A DNA stretch of 33,409 nucleotides from Acidiferrobacteraceae bacterium (GTDB lineage Bacteria; Pseudomonadota; Gammaproteobacteria; Acidiferrobacterales; Sulfurifustaceae): contig JAJPKH010000306.1 of the NCBI GenBank assembly GCA_021323795.1, forward strand, positions 75,221 to 108,629, given 5' to 3'. Positions 16,443 to 23,905 of this stretch are shown one piece after another. The first letter of the stretch is position 1, and each line of letters begins with the position of its first letter. Both the position numbers and the translations under genes were made by a program. The notes beneath the pieces were generated by a model. It was given only the letters and a program-made list of their open reading frames with translations, was not told the DNA's origin and did not search any database.

Positions 16443-16649
16443 TCAGCGCCGCCATTCAGCGATGGGCTTAAGACAATCGCCGCGCCAGGGACACACCCGC
16501 TCGCCGCAGTCGAGACGCTCATCGCCGGCAAAGCATGCGGGTTGACCCAAGCACTGTTGAATGGCGCGTATAAGCCTCGATTTCGACGCGCCGACGGAGT
16601 AGTCGATTCCTAGGGAGCTTGCTTGTTCACGTACTTGCTGCAGTTCCAT
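16443..16649 (-). CDS. Small SAP-like protein with Cys cluster
   Basis: A 68-residue protein. The first half (MELQQVREQASSLGIDYSVG to RAIQQCLG) has the helix-extension-helix pattern of SAP or Rho-N-like DNA/RNA-binding motifs. The second half carries five further Cys residues (PACFAGDERLDCGERVCPWRGDCLKP) that could bind a metal ion or form disulfides. GAGGAGGAA sits before the ATG. No function is known; a metal-responsive nucleic-acid-binding protein is one possibility, from the domain layout only. It lies 29 bp after the YHS gene. Confidence 0.65.
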   Translation of the reverse strand: MELQQVREQASSLGIDYSVGASKSRLIRAIQQCLGQPACFAGDERLDCGERVCPWRGDCLKPIAEWRR

Positions 16650-16678
16650 GCATTTCCTCCTCGTTCTACCCGCCGCCC

Positions 16679-16888
16679 TCATGCTTCATTGCCATCGAAG
16701 CTCGTTTCCGCGCTCGCCGTGCTCTTCGCCGGCTCAGCGCGCACGTCGCGCACGTATCGATGCGGTTCGCGCGTAAAGGCCTTGTGGCAAGCTTCGGAGC
16801 AGAACCAATAGCTCTGTCCTGCGTATTCGACGCGCGCCGCCGCTCGATGCGGATCGAGTGCGGCGTTGCATACCGGATCGATATTCAT
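16679..16888 (-). CDS. Small YHS-domain metal-binding protein, second copy
   Basis: A 69-residue protein, one YHS domain: IDPVCNAALD (3-12) and SYWFCSEACHKAFTREPHRYV (26-46), with Cys7, Cys30 and Cys34 as likely ligands. The C-terminal 20 residues are acidic and Ser/Ala-rich, unlike the His-rich tail of the copy at 5802-6008. The usual G/M after VC (VCGM) is replaced by VCNA, so the metal site may differ. GGAGGCGACC precedes the ATG. It follows a hairpin and a Cys-rich exported protein gene in the FNR-box operon. Confidence 0.85.
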   Translation of the reverse strand: MNIDPVCNAALDPHRAAARVEYAGQSYWFCSEACHKAFTREPHRYVRDVRAEPAKSTASAETSFDGNEA

Positions 16889-16954
16889 GGTCGCCTCCGT
16901 CGGGCGGGGTCGACTACATCCAAAAACAAAAACTAGGAACGATCGTTGAACCAG

Positions 16955-16977
16955 CGGGCTCCACGAGAGCCCGTTTT
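16955..16977 (+). terminator. GC-rich hairpin followed by TTTT on the plus strand
   Basis: CGGGCTC (16955-16961) and GAGCCCG (16967-16973) make a perfect 7-bp stem with a 5-base loop, followed by TTTTCGTT on the plus strand. The U-run fits termination of plus-strand transcripts, but the known flanking genes are on the minus strand, where the stem is preceded by AAAA and followed by few Us. It might be a partial attenuator between the gene ending at 16980 and the YHS gene, or a terminator for antisense transcription. Confidence 0.45.
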
Positions 16978-16979
16978 CG

Positions 16980-17336
16980 TTAGACAGAGATCTGCGGTGG
17001 GCGAGTATCGGTGGGGAGAATTACACTGACGTAACCGAGTGTGCGCGCCGGGTGCCAAAGCGCGGCGAAACTATCGGACGCTAAGCCATCGAAAGCCACG
17101 ACAATTCCTTGAGAGCTTGCAGAGCAGTGCTGCATACAGAGGAAATTGCAGCAGGAACATCCATTCGCGCCATCGCAAGGCTCGTCGGCTGATAGGTTAT
17201 CTGCGAAAACCGCGCCCGAACCCTCTGCCTGCGTGACATCGGCCGGTTCCTCGTCGGCGCAGGCGCCGTGCGCGTAGCTCTGCCAGGGAGCCACTATCAG
17301 AAACAGCGCCAGCACTATGTGTAATGCCTGCCTCAT
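16980..17336 (-). CDS. Exported Cys-rich protein (unknown function)
   Basis: A 118-residue protein with a signal peptide (LHIVLALFLIVAPWQSYAHG, cut near residue 22-23). A central Cys cluster, PCDGANGCSCCNFLCMQHCS (about 53-72), gives six Cys, one His and one Met that could bind Cu or Zn. The rest is polar. The look resembles small exported proteins encoded at the head of copper operons (CopL or DUF2946-like), but I cannot assign the family. The ATG at 17336 has GAACGGGA upstream. It is the first gene of the operon preceded by an FNR/ANR-like box. Confidence 0.6.
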   Translation of the reverse strand: MRQALHIVLALFLIVAPWQSYAHGACADEEPADVTQAEGSGAVFADNLSADEPCDGANGCSCCNFLCMQHCSASSQGIVVAFDGLASDSFAALWHPARTLGYVSVILPTDTRPPQISV

Positions 17337-17393
17337 TCCCGTTCTTCTTGACGACAGCTAAGTAGCATTTTGCCGATCACCGGGGAAAGAGTA

Positions 17394-17407
17394 TTGATCT
17401 ACGTCAA
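17394..17407 (-). promoter_or_regulatory. FNR/ANR-like box upstream of the Cys-rich exported protein operon
   Basis: TTGATCTACGTCAA matches the ANR/DNR-type consensus TTGAT-N4-GTCAA and differs from the perfect FNR palindrome by one base. It lies 58 bases upstream of the ATG at 17336 on the minus strand. A -10 at the class II distance is not clear (the area reads AAAATGCTACTT), so the exact promoter is unresolved. The same kind of box heads the copper ATPase array. Confidence 0.5.
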
Positions 17408-17487
17408 CCATGACTGCCACTTCTCCAGCTGCTCTGACAAACATGAACACTACCGGTCGATGCCCTCTTATGGGGCACACGCAGGTT

Positions 17488-18678
17488 CTAGTAAATGGGG
17501 ACCGCTCCCCGAGCCAATCGGTCGGTGAGCGCCTCGATACCGCCGAGACTCTCGCCAACAATGTCCGCAACCTTGTTTTGCAACGCCTGCGTGGTATCAC
17601 CGCTCGCGGACAACTCGACACTGACAACCTGCGGACGATCGAGCGGATCGCCGATGCGCGACAGCAGTTGCACCGTGGCGCCCGAGATTTCCGGAATGCA
17701 TTCACAAAGTGTCCCTGCCATTTGGTGGGCGAGCACGCTGTAAATCTTGCCGACATGCGAAATCGGGTTCTTGCCGGCCGCCGCTTCGAGCGACATGGGA
17801 CGGCCGGGCGTAATTAGCCCGTTTACGCGATTACCGCGTCCGACCTGCCCATCGTCGCCCATTTCAGCGCTGAGGCCCGTCGCCGTAAGATGCAGTCCGC
17901 TTTCAGCATGCGCATCCCTATCGTCGAGCGCGTTGATATGCACGGCACAATCGCCGCTCAATCGGCTCGCGAGGTATTCGCGTACACGTCGCTTGACATC
18001 GAAGTAGTGCGCGGCGCTCTCGATATGGGCATCGATCATGGCGACAGCCGCCGTAAAAGTCCGCGCATCGCCCGTTCGCAGTCCCATGATCTTGAAATCG
18101 TCGCCGGCCGCCGGGAACTGCGAGCGAAACTCGGCCGACCGCAGCGTAGCGGCGATCTGCAATACGTCGTTTTCGAGCGCCGTAAACGGCGCGAACCCCA
18201 CGCCGAACGAGGTATCGTTGGCGCGTACGATCTTATTTCCGTCAGCGAAGAGCTGCCGCAAGCTCTGACTGCCGCTTTCGACCGCCGGCTCGATCGTGTA
18301 GGCGCGCGTATCGGCGCGGATGTTTTCTCGCAGATGGCGCTGAACCGCGCCCGTCACGATGCCGTGCAGATCGGACCGGCCGCCCGGATTCGCGGCACGG
18401 CCACAAACGATGATCCGTGGCGGTCTCACCACCCGGCCGCCGCCAAACCGTGGTTCGCTCCGTCCGGCGACGAGCAGTCCTTTGTCGACGTTGAAATGCA
18501 ATACGCGGCCGAATTCCTTCCGATAGAACGCCGCGAGCTCACGCGCCGCCGCCTCGCAAACGGCATCGGTCATCGTATCGGGGTGGCCGATGCCTTTGTG
18601 CTCGCACATCTCCACGTAGCGCTCGGCAACGGCGGGCCGAGGGGCGGGCATTACGACGATACGAGGGATTTCATTCAC
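17488..18678 (-). CDS. mat: Archaeal-type S-adenosylmethionine synthetase
   Basis: A 396-residue protein that matches the archaeal-type methionine adenosyltransferase family (AdoMet_Synthase), not the usual bacterial MetK. It makes S-adenosylmethionine from methionine and ATP. Visible signatures are [26 protein letters not shown] near the N-terminus, [95 protein letters not shown] and [13 protein letters not shown]. Length is normal for the family. The chosen GTG at 18676-18678 has GGAG ten bases upstream. A CopR-type box and a TACAAT -10 lie upstream, so copper control is likely. Standing among copper genes, it may be a spare AdoMet source when MetK or methionine is stressed; that is inference. 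Confidence 0.88.
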   Translation of the reverse strand: MNEIPRIVVMPAPRPAVAERYVEMCEHKGIGHPDTMTDAVCEAAARELAAFYRKEFGRVLHFNVDKGLLVAGRSEPRFGGGRVVRPPRIIVCGRAANPGGRSDLHGIVTGAVQRHLRENIRADTRAYTIEPAVESGSQSLRQLFADGNKIVRANDTSFGVGFAPFTALENDVLQIAATLRSAEFRSQFPAAGDDFKIMGLRTGDARTFTAAVAMIDAHIESAAHYFDVKRRVREYLASRLSGDCAVHINALDDRDAHAESGLHLTATGLSAEMGDDGQVGRGNRVNGLITPGRPMSLEAAAGKNPISHVGKIYSVLAHQMAGTLCECIPEISGATVQLLSRIGDPLDRPQVVSVELSASGDTTQALQNKVADIVGESLGGIEALTDRLARGAVPIY

Positions 18679-18744
18679 GAGCGCTGTTCTCCTGCATAAC
18701 CGCGCCCGAGCGAACGCCGGCCATCGAGCACGCAAGTGTTGCGT

Positions 18745-18801
18745 ATTGTACAGCCGCGTTGAGCGGCAGCTAGCGCTCACCGAATATTACATTCTCGTAA
18801 T
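18745..18801 (-). promoter_or_regulatory. CopR-type box and -10 upstream of the AdoMet synthetase
   Basis: ATTACATTCTCGTAAT (18786-18801) has the ATTACA-N4-TGTAAT pattern with one mismatch (CGTAAT). On the minus strand TACAAT (18745-18750) is a good -10, with its centre 46 bases from the box centre, so the box would lie near -56. That suits an OmpR-family activator binding upstream of a weak -35 region. The two better boxes in this window have similar geometry. Confidence 0.55.
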
Positions 18802-18849
18802 CTCGGATTTCCGTTCAGTGATGTTTCTTGTGCGCGAAACTCCCGGGGA

Positions 18850-19620
18850 TCAATACCAGAACCGAACGCCCGCCACGATCGATCGATTCCCTACATCTTC
18901 CCCGGCGATACGCGCCAAATCAGCCGTGTCACCATACTTTTTGCGCCATGTCACGCCGATATAAGGCGCGATTTCGCGCTTGATCTCGTACCGTAGACGC
19001 AGTCCCAGTTGAAGGTCGTTCACGCCTTTGCCGACGCCACGCGGCGCATCGGCGCTAAACGCGATATTCGTTTCGATACGTGGCTGCAGAATCAACCGCT
19101 GCGTGAAGAGCAAATCATATTCGGCTTCGAGGCGGGCGGACGCGTCGCCCTCGTCGCTCACGAAGGCCGTCGCTTCGACGTCGAACCAGTAAACCGCGAG
19201 GCCCTGTACGCCGAGCGCGGCGTAGCCGCGCTTCGGCTCCGGCCGCGCGTCGTAACGCACGCCGGCTTGTAGATACCAGAACGGCGAAATCAGGCGGGCG
19301 TAGAGCGCCTGCACTTCGGCGTCTTCCGTCCTGCCGCTCGCGATCGTCTCTCCCTCCGTTTTGAACCAAAATTTGTTGTAGTCGCCGCCCACCCAACCTT
19401 GCACGTCCCAGACCGACGAGTCGCGCCCCTTATTGTTCCAGCTGTACTCCAAACGATCCGCGAGCACGAAGGCAAACGGCATGCTGTCATCGACCGGTGT
19501 CGGCCAATCCTTGCGGGGCAGCGGGAACGGAGATTGATCGGCGCCTGCGCTTGGGGCCGCGATGAAACAAGCGAGGCCGATCAGTGCGAGAAAACCGGGC
19601 GCAGCTTGCTTCGCCCGCAT
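18850..19620 (-). CDS. copB: Copper resistance protein B (CopB/PcoB), outer membrane
   Basis: A 256-residue protein with a signal peptide (FLALIGLACFIAAPSAGA, cut near residue 27) and a beta-barrel of the CopB/PcoB family. Typical segments are FVLADRLEYSWNNKGRDSSVWDVQGWVGGDYNKFWFKTEGE, SPFWYLQAGVRYD, ARLEAEYDLLFTQRLILQPRIE and the C-terminal VGNRSIVAGVRFWY. The family sits in the outer membrane and works with CopA in periplasmic copper handling. This copy lacks the long Met/His-rich N-terminal extension that some CopB proteins have. Its ATG lies 2 bases after the pcoA stop, so the two are co-translated. Confidence 0.93.
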   Translation of the reverse strand: MRAKQAAPGFLALIGLACFIAAPSAGADQSPFPLPRKDWPTPVDDSMPFAFVLADRLEYSWNNKGRDSSVWDVQGWVGGDYNKFWFKTEGETIASGRTEDAEVQALYARLISPFWYLQAGVRYDARPEPKRGYAALGVQGLAVYWFDVEATAFVSDEGDASARLEAEYDLLFTQRLILQPRIETNIAFSADAPRGVGKGVNDLQLGLRLRYEIKREIAPYIGVTWRKKYGDTADLARIAGEDVGNRSIVAGVRFWY

Positions 19621-19622
19621 GG

Positions 19623-21569
19623 TTACGCGTTCTTCGGCGACAAGGGAACGTTGAAGAAGCGGAACATGCCGGCTTCCATGTGATAGAGCAGGTGGCAATG
19701 AAACGCCCAGTTGCCCGGCTCGTCGGCGGTGAACTCGTACACCAGCCGTTCCGCCGGACGCACGTTGATCATGTGCTTGCGCGGCATATGCTTGCCGGCG
19801 CCGTTGTCGATCTGCTTGAACATCCCGTGCATGTGCATTGGGTGTTCCATCATGGTGTCATTCACCAGAATGACGCGCACGCGCTCACCGTACCGCAGCC
19901 AGATGGGCTCCGGCGCTTCGGAGAATTTCTTGCCATCGATGCTCCACATGAAATTCTCCATGTTGCCGGTCAGGTGCATCTCGATCTCGCGCGCCGGCGG
20001 CGCACCGTAGTCGGCGTTCGGTTCGAGGCTCTTCAGATCGTTGTACACGAGCACCCGGTGCTCGACGTTCTCGAGCCCAGTGCCGGGTTCACCGAGCCGG
20101 TTGCGCTGCACCTCGGCAATCATTGAGTTGCCAGGTCCATGCGTATCGGGTCCGTGCTTGGCAACGACTGGACCCGCCTTCTCCATTCCCGGCATGCCGG
20201 CCATATCGTGTTTCGTGTCGCCCATCCCGTGCGCGCCGCGAGTCATGCTCGGCGTCTGCCCGTGATTCATTCCTTGCATCGCGCCTTCGCCCGCCCCGTC
20301 GTGCATCGAGCCATGTTCCATGCCGGACATGCCTGCGTGCGCGCCGCCGCCCGAGGTCATGCCCGCATCGCCGTGGCCGCCACTCGATCCCATGTTCATT
20401 CCCGGCATCGTCATGTCGTTCATCTCCATGCCCATGTCGATCATCGTGCGCAAGGGCCGCTCGCGCAGCCGCGGCACGGCTGCGCTCATCCCGGCGCGCG
20501 GCGCGAGCGTCCCACGGGCGTAGCCGCTGCGATCCATCGTCTCGGCGAAAATCGTGTAGGCGCGGTCTTCCTTCGGCGTGACGATAACGTCGTATGTTTC
20601 GGCTACCGTGATTTGAATTTCGTCGACCACGACCGGCTGCACGTTCTGCCCATCCGCTTGAACCACGGTCAGCCGCAGGTCCGGAACACGGACGTTGAAG
20701 ATCGTTTGCGCCGAAGAATTGATGAATCGCAGCCGTATACGCTCTCCGGGCCGGAAGAGCGCTGTCCAGTTCTCTTCCGCGGCCATGCCGTTGACGAGAT
20801 AGGTGTAGGTGTGGCCGGTGATGTCGAGAATGTCCGTGGGGCTCATGCGCATCTGTCCCCACATCGCCCGCTCGCGCAGCGTGGCGCGCAAACCGTCCTT
20901 GCCGGCGTCCCGGAAAAAGTCGGCGGCTGTGCGCTGCTGAAAGTTGTAGTAGTCGCTCTGCTTTTTGAGTTTTGAGAAGACGCGGTGCGGGTTCTCGAAG
21001 GTCCAGTCGGACAGCACGATCACGTGTTCGCGATCGTACTTCACCGGATCGGGCTTGACCGGCTCGATGACGATCGGCCCGTACTGCCCCAACTGTTCGT
21101 GAAATCCGGAGTGGCTGTGATACCAGTACGTGCCGTTCTGGCGCACGAGAAAACGGTAGGTGAAGGTTTCGCCCGGGGCAACGCCGGGGAAGCTTAGGCC
21201 CGGCACCCCGTCCATGTCGGACGGAACGAGCATGCCGTGCCAATGAATCGACGCGCTTTCCTTTTCCAGTCGGTTCGTGACGCGCATGACCACGGTCTCG
21301 CCCTCGCGCATGCGCAGCAGCGGGCCGGGAACGGTGCCATTCATAGTCACAGCCCAGCCCTGTCGGCCACGTACATAGATAGGCGTGCGGCCAATGGCGA
21401 TATCGACGCCGCGTTCGGTGACGCGCAGCTCATTCGCCTGACCGCCGACCGCTGCTACAGGCGCGGGCCGCAGTCCGCTCCAACCCGCGGCGGCGAGCCC
21501 TATCGCGCTAGCCTGCAGAAAACGACGGCGTGTGATTTTTCCCCGGCGGCTGTCGGCCGGCGTGGTCAT
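19623..21569 (-). CDS. pcoA: Multicopper oxidase CopA/PcoA, Tat-exported, with Met-rich insert
   Basis: A 648-residue multicopper oxidase that oxidises Cu(I) in the periplasm and binds extra copper. The Tat signal is TRRRFLQASAIGLAAAG (about 13-29). Copper sites are SIHWHG (107-112), YWYHSHSGFHEQ (about 148-159), the C-terminal HPMHMHGMF and WAFHCHLLYHMEAGMF. A Met/His-rich insert of about 95 residues (roughly 375-470, with MGMEMNDMTMPGMNMG, MSGMEHGSMHDGAGEGAMQGMNHG) separates domains 2 and 3, as in PcoA, and would bind several Cu(I). AAGGAGG precedes the ATG. The gene leads pcoA-copB; a perfect CopR-type palindrome lies upstream. Confidence 0.96.
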   Translation of the reverse strand: MTTPADSRRGKITRRRFLQASAIGLAAAGWSGLRPAPVAAVGGQANELRVTERGVDIAIGRTPIYVRGRQGWAVTMNGTVPGPLLRMREGETVVMRVTNRLEKESASIHWHGMLVPSDMDGVPGLSFPGVAPGETFTYRFLVRQNGTYWYHSHSGFHEQLGQYGPIVIEPVKPDPVKYDREHVIVLSDWTFENPHRVFSKLKKQSDYYNFQQRTAADFFRDAGKDGLRATLRERAMWGQMRMSPTDILDITGHTYTYLVNGMAAEENWTALFRPGERIRLRFINSSAQTIFNVRVPDLRLTVVQADGQNVQPVVVDEIQITVAETYDVIVTPKEDRAYTIFAETMDRSGYARGTLAPRAGMSAAVPRLRERPLRTMIDMGMEMNDMTMPGMNMGSSGGHGDAGMTSGGGAHAGMSGMEHGSMHDGAGEGAMQGMNHGQTPSMTRGAHGMGDTKHDMAGMPGMEKAGPVVAKHGPDTHGPGNSMIAEVQRNRLGEPGTGLENVEHRVLVYNDLKSLEPNADYGAPPAREIEMHLTGNMENFMWSIDGKKFSEAPEPIWLRYGERVRVILVNDTMMEHPMHMHGMFKQIDNGAGKHMPRKHMINVRPAERLVYEFTADEPGNWAFHCHLLYHMEAGMFRFFNVPLSPKNA

Positions 21570-21591
21570 ACGAAAAGCCTCCTTGCTTCAA

Positions 21592-21615
21592 CTCGATATC
21601 CTTCTCGATATCCTT
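21592..21615. repeat. Tandem 12-bp repeat in the pcoA leader
   Basis: CTCGATATCCTT occurs twice without a gap (21592-21603 and 21604-21615), only 22 to 46 bases before the pcoA ATG and so in its untranslated leader. Each unit contains the palindrome GATATC. It could be a simple duplication or affect leader structure. Confidence 0.7.
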
Positions 21616-21690
21616 TGCATTCGGTAGCGCTGGCGCAGCGGCCGGGCGCAAATATGGCAGCAGCTTACCGCGCTAGGAATACGAGGGCGG

Positions 21691-21747
21691 ATTTTATGTC
21701 GCGGGTGTTCACGATGGTATTACCCGAGCATTACAAATATGTAATGC
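21691..21747 (-). promoter_or_regulatory. CopR-type palindrome and -10 upstream of pcoA-copB
   Basis: GCATTACAAATATGTAATGC (21728-21747) is a perfect inverted repeat with 8-base arms and a 4-base centre, matching the ATTACA-N4-TGTAAT form typical of copper-responsive OmpR-family regulators. On the minus strand TAAAAT (21691-21696) is a good -10 with its centre 44 bases from the palindrome centre. The site is 159 bases upstream of the pcoA ATG. Confidence 0.68.
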
Positions 21748-21844
21748 ACAGGCAGCACGCGGAAAATTACCGGCAAACATTCCTTCACGCGCTCGTTTTC
21801 CATAGGGTTCGGCTATTTGCCGCGACCGGAGTGATCCATGCCCT

Positions 21845-22633
21845 TCATACCACCGGTGTCCGTTGGCGCCCTTTCGCTTGTGTTCGGCGACGCGCTGCCG
21901 GTGCTCGGCGTCGCCCCGCCCGCGCCTGTGCCGGCGCTGTCCGATTCCCGGCCGCCGTACCGACATTTACTTGCGCGACCATGCCAGCTTCGTAGTGACC
22001 GGGCTCATGGCAGGCGATCTGCACGCGCCCGCCCTGATCGAATTGCCACACGAGCGTCTTGGTTTCTCCCGGCTGCAGCCTCAGGCTGTTTGCATCTCGG
22101 TGCGCCATGCGGGGCATCTTCTTCATCATGGCGGCATGTTCGCTCTGTTCTTCGTACGTGCCGATAACAAACTCGTGTGGCAACTTACCGGCATTAGTGA
22201 CAACAAAACGGATGGTCTCCCCGGGCTTGACCTCCAGCGACGACGGCTCAAAGCGCATGGTATCGAGCGCCGTGACGTTGACAGTGCGGTCCACCGGCGA
22301 TGGGTCGCCCGGACGCCCGGCGGCGGAGGGACCTGAGCTCGGGTGGTCCATGCCATGCATCTTGGAATGATCCATCCCCGGCATCTTCGACTGGTCCATC
22401 CCGCCCATCTGCGGATGGTCCATGCCGGCCATTCCGGCATCCGTACCGCCCATCGCGCTGCCCGCCCCTGAATGATCCATGCCTTGCATACCGCGCATGT
22501 CGTGCTCGCCGGCCGCCGGCGCCGTCTGCGTGGACGGCGCCGCGCGCCCGGCATCGCGGCTATTCATGGCGCAAGCCGTAAGCGCCCCAACATAAAATGC
22601 GAGAGCTGTATATTTACCGCACGCATTTGCCAT
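21845..22633 (-). CDS. Cupredoxin-domain lipoprotein with Met/His-rich region
   Basis: A 262-residue exported lipoprotein: the signal ends LTAC, so Cys21 is the likely lipid site. Residues about 45-110 are rich in MDHxxM repeats (GMDHPQMGGMDQSKMPGMDH). A cupredoxin domain follows (about 120-225) with the copper ligands in GKLPHEFVIG (His) and IACHEPGHYEAGMV (Cys, His, Met). It likely binds and shuttles copper in the periplasm. The C-terminal 37 residues (about 226-262) are Arg/Ala/Gln-rich, unusual for the family and possibly a readthrough of the normal end. GAAAGGAG precedes the ATG; it is followed by a 275-bp gap holding the pcoA promoter. Confidence 0.88.
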   Translation of the reverse strand: MANACGKYTALAFYVGALTACAMNSRDAGRAAPSTQTAPAAGEHDMRGMQGMDHSGAGSAMGGTDAGMAGMDHPQMGGMDQSKMPGMDHSKMHGMDHPSSGPSAAGRPGDPSPVDRTVNVTALDTMRFEPSSLEVKPGETIRFVVTNAGKLPHEFVIGTYEEQSEHAAMMKKMPRMAHRDANSLRLQPGETKTLVWQFDQGGRVQIACHEPGHYEAGMVAQVNVGTAAGNRTAPAQARAGRRRAPAARRRTQAKGRQRTPVV

Positions 22634-23020
22634 GGCTGATCTCCTTTCGGAAGCGAAAAAGAAAAGGAAGAAAATAGAAGATCTCACAGTGGAGTACGAC
22701 GAATTAGAAGAAACCCTTTTTCATATCTGGGCGCCAGGCTTCCAATTACGCCGATACGTACACGACTCCGGTCCTTCGACTAGAGAAAGCAGTCGGCTTC
22801 CTGTTTGACAGGGAAAGCGGCGGTAAGGGCCGCAGCGCCGCGTCGCTGGGGGCGGCGATCGCGCTACGGGCACACCGATGAGGGCGATGAGGCGGAGCAG
22901 GGCGCTTTCCTCATCCTTACCGCCAAAAGTTTCCTCGCCCAATAGCTTCCCGGTTCGCCGGCCTACTCGGCGGGTAACAATTCCGCGGCTCTTTCACTGC
23001 AACCGACGCCGTGCGGTGCC
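22634..23020. other. 387-bp gap without a recognisable gene
   Basis: It lies between the ankyrin gene and the cupredoxin lipoprotein gene. A 73-codon minus-strand frame (22721-22942) and a 50-codon plus-strand stretch (about 22735-22880) both look protein-like in part but match nothing I recognise and lack a ribosome-binding site. It may be decayed coding sequence. The promoter of the cupredoxin gene must be here, but no copy of the ATTACA-N4-TGTAAT box is visible. Confidence 0.4.
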
Positions 23021-23515
23021 TTAGCTCTGCGCGGCGCGCAAGATCTCCTCTATGTCTTTGCGCCTGAGCGCGCGGGCGAGTTGCAGGACGTTCCGGCCGT
23101 CCGCATCGATCCAGTCCCGTCGCGCGCCGCCCTCGAGCAGCAGGCGGACGATCTCGGCATGGCCCTCATAAGCCGCCCAGAAGAGCGCCCATTCCCCATC
23201 CTTGGTCTTAATATTGGGATCGGCTCTATGCGCTACTAGGAACGACACGACGTCGGCGTATCCGTTAAAGGCAGCCCAGAAGAGCGGCGTCCAGCCTTCG
23301 GCGTCGGTCGCGTTAATATCTGCGCCGTACGCCAAGAGCGATTTCGCGATTGCCCAGTTGCGGCGTTCCAAGGCATAGAACAGCGCGCTGCAGCCGTCCG
23401 CATCGCGCCAGTTACTCGAGACGCCGCTTTGCAGACTACGCTCGACCGCGCTCAGGTCGCCCGCGTGTAGCGCATCTAAAAAGCTCTCGAGCGGCGGTGA
23501 TTGAGTCGCGGTCAT
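23021..23515 (-). CDS. Ankyrin-repeat protein
   Basis: A 164-residue protein made almost wholly of ankyrin repeats: four to five units, about residues 5-37, 38-70, 71-103, 104-136 and 137-162, with clear consensus such as DAEGWTPLFWAAFNGYADVVSFLVAHRADPN and KDGEWALFWAAYEGHAEIVRLLLEGGA. Ankyrin repeats mediate protein-protein contact, and no catalytic or metal motif is seen. There is no signal peptide, so it should be cytoplasmic, unlike its exported neighbours. It is the last gene of the TolC-oxidase-CusF operon, 19 bp after the CusF-like gene. The ribosome-binding site is weak. Confidence 0.9.
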   Translation of the reverse strand: MTATQSPPLESFLDALHAGDLSAVERSLQSGVSSNWRDADGCSALFYALERRNWAIAKSLLAYGADINATDAEGWTPLFWAAFNGYADVVSFLVAHRADPNIKTKDGEWALFWAAYEGHAEIVRLLLEGGARRDWIDADGRNVLQLARALRRKDIEEILRAAQS

Positions 23516-23534
23516 TTCATCAAAGTTCGCGTTT

Positions 23535-23885
23535 TTACTGCTTCGGCTCGATTCGAGCGACGGTGAACTGTCCGCCGACTTTCTCAGCGACGAAGTTCAC
23601 CTTGTCGCCTACCTTTACTTGCTCGAGCATTGCCGGGTCTTTGACGCGAAACACCATCGTCATCGGCGGCATCTGCAGGTTCTTGAGCTCGCCGTGCTTT
23701 AACGTGATCTTGCCCGCCTCCTTGTCGATTTTGCGCACCTCGCCCACGCTTATCGCACCCTCGGCCGCGGGTTGGTTCTGCGCTGGAGCGCCGGCATCGT
23801 GCTGCCCAGGGTGATGGGTAGTGGCCCATGCGGGTGCGCTCATCACGGTTAGAGTCAATAGTGCCGTAGTCAATTTGCGTTTCAT
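23535..23885 (-). CDS. CusF-like periplasmic copper-binding protein
   Basis: A 116-residue protein with a signal peptide (ALLTLTVMSAPAWA, cut near residue 22). The CusF-type OB-fold domain (about 45-115) carries GKITLKHGELKNLQMPPMTMVFRVKDP. In E. coli CusF the Cu(I) ligands are a His, two Met and a stacking Trp. Here the His and both Met of MTM are kept at the right spacing, and the Trp is replaced by Met. It likely carries Cu(I) in the periplasm. AAGGAGG precedes the ATG. No CusB or CusA partner is encoded nearby, so its acceptor may be an oxidase or cupredoxin of this operon. Confidence 0.9.
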   Translation of the reverse strand: MKRKLTTALLTLTVMSAPAWATTHHPGQHDAGAPAQNQPAAEGAISVGEVRKIDKEAGKITLKHGELKNLQMPPMTMVFRVKDPAMLEQVKVGDKVNFVAEKVGGQFTVARIEPKQ

Positions 23886-23905
23886 AAGACCTCCTTAGCC
23901 GCTAC

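Noticed and set aside
20089-21243. Minus-strand frame of 384 codons inside pcoA
   Set aside because: Same strand as pcoA but another frame; very Arg/His-rich with no motif.
22721-22942. 73-codon minus-strand frame as a gene
   Set aside because: No ribosome-binding site, no family and low-complexity Arg/Pro content; kept only as part of the unexplained gap.
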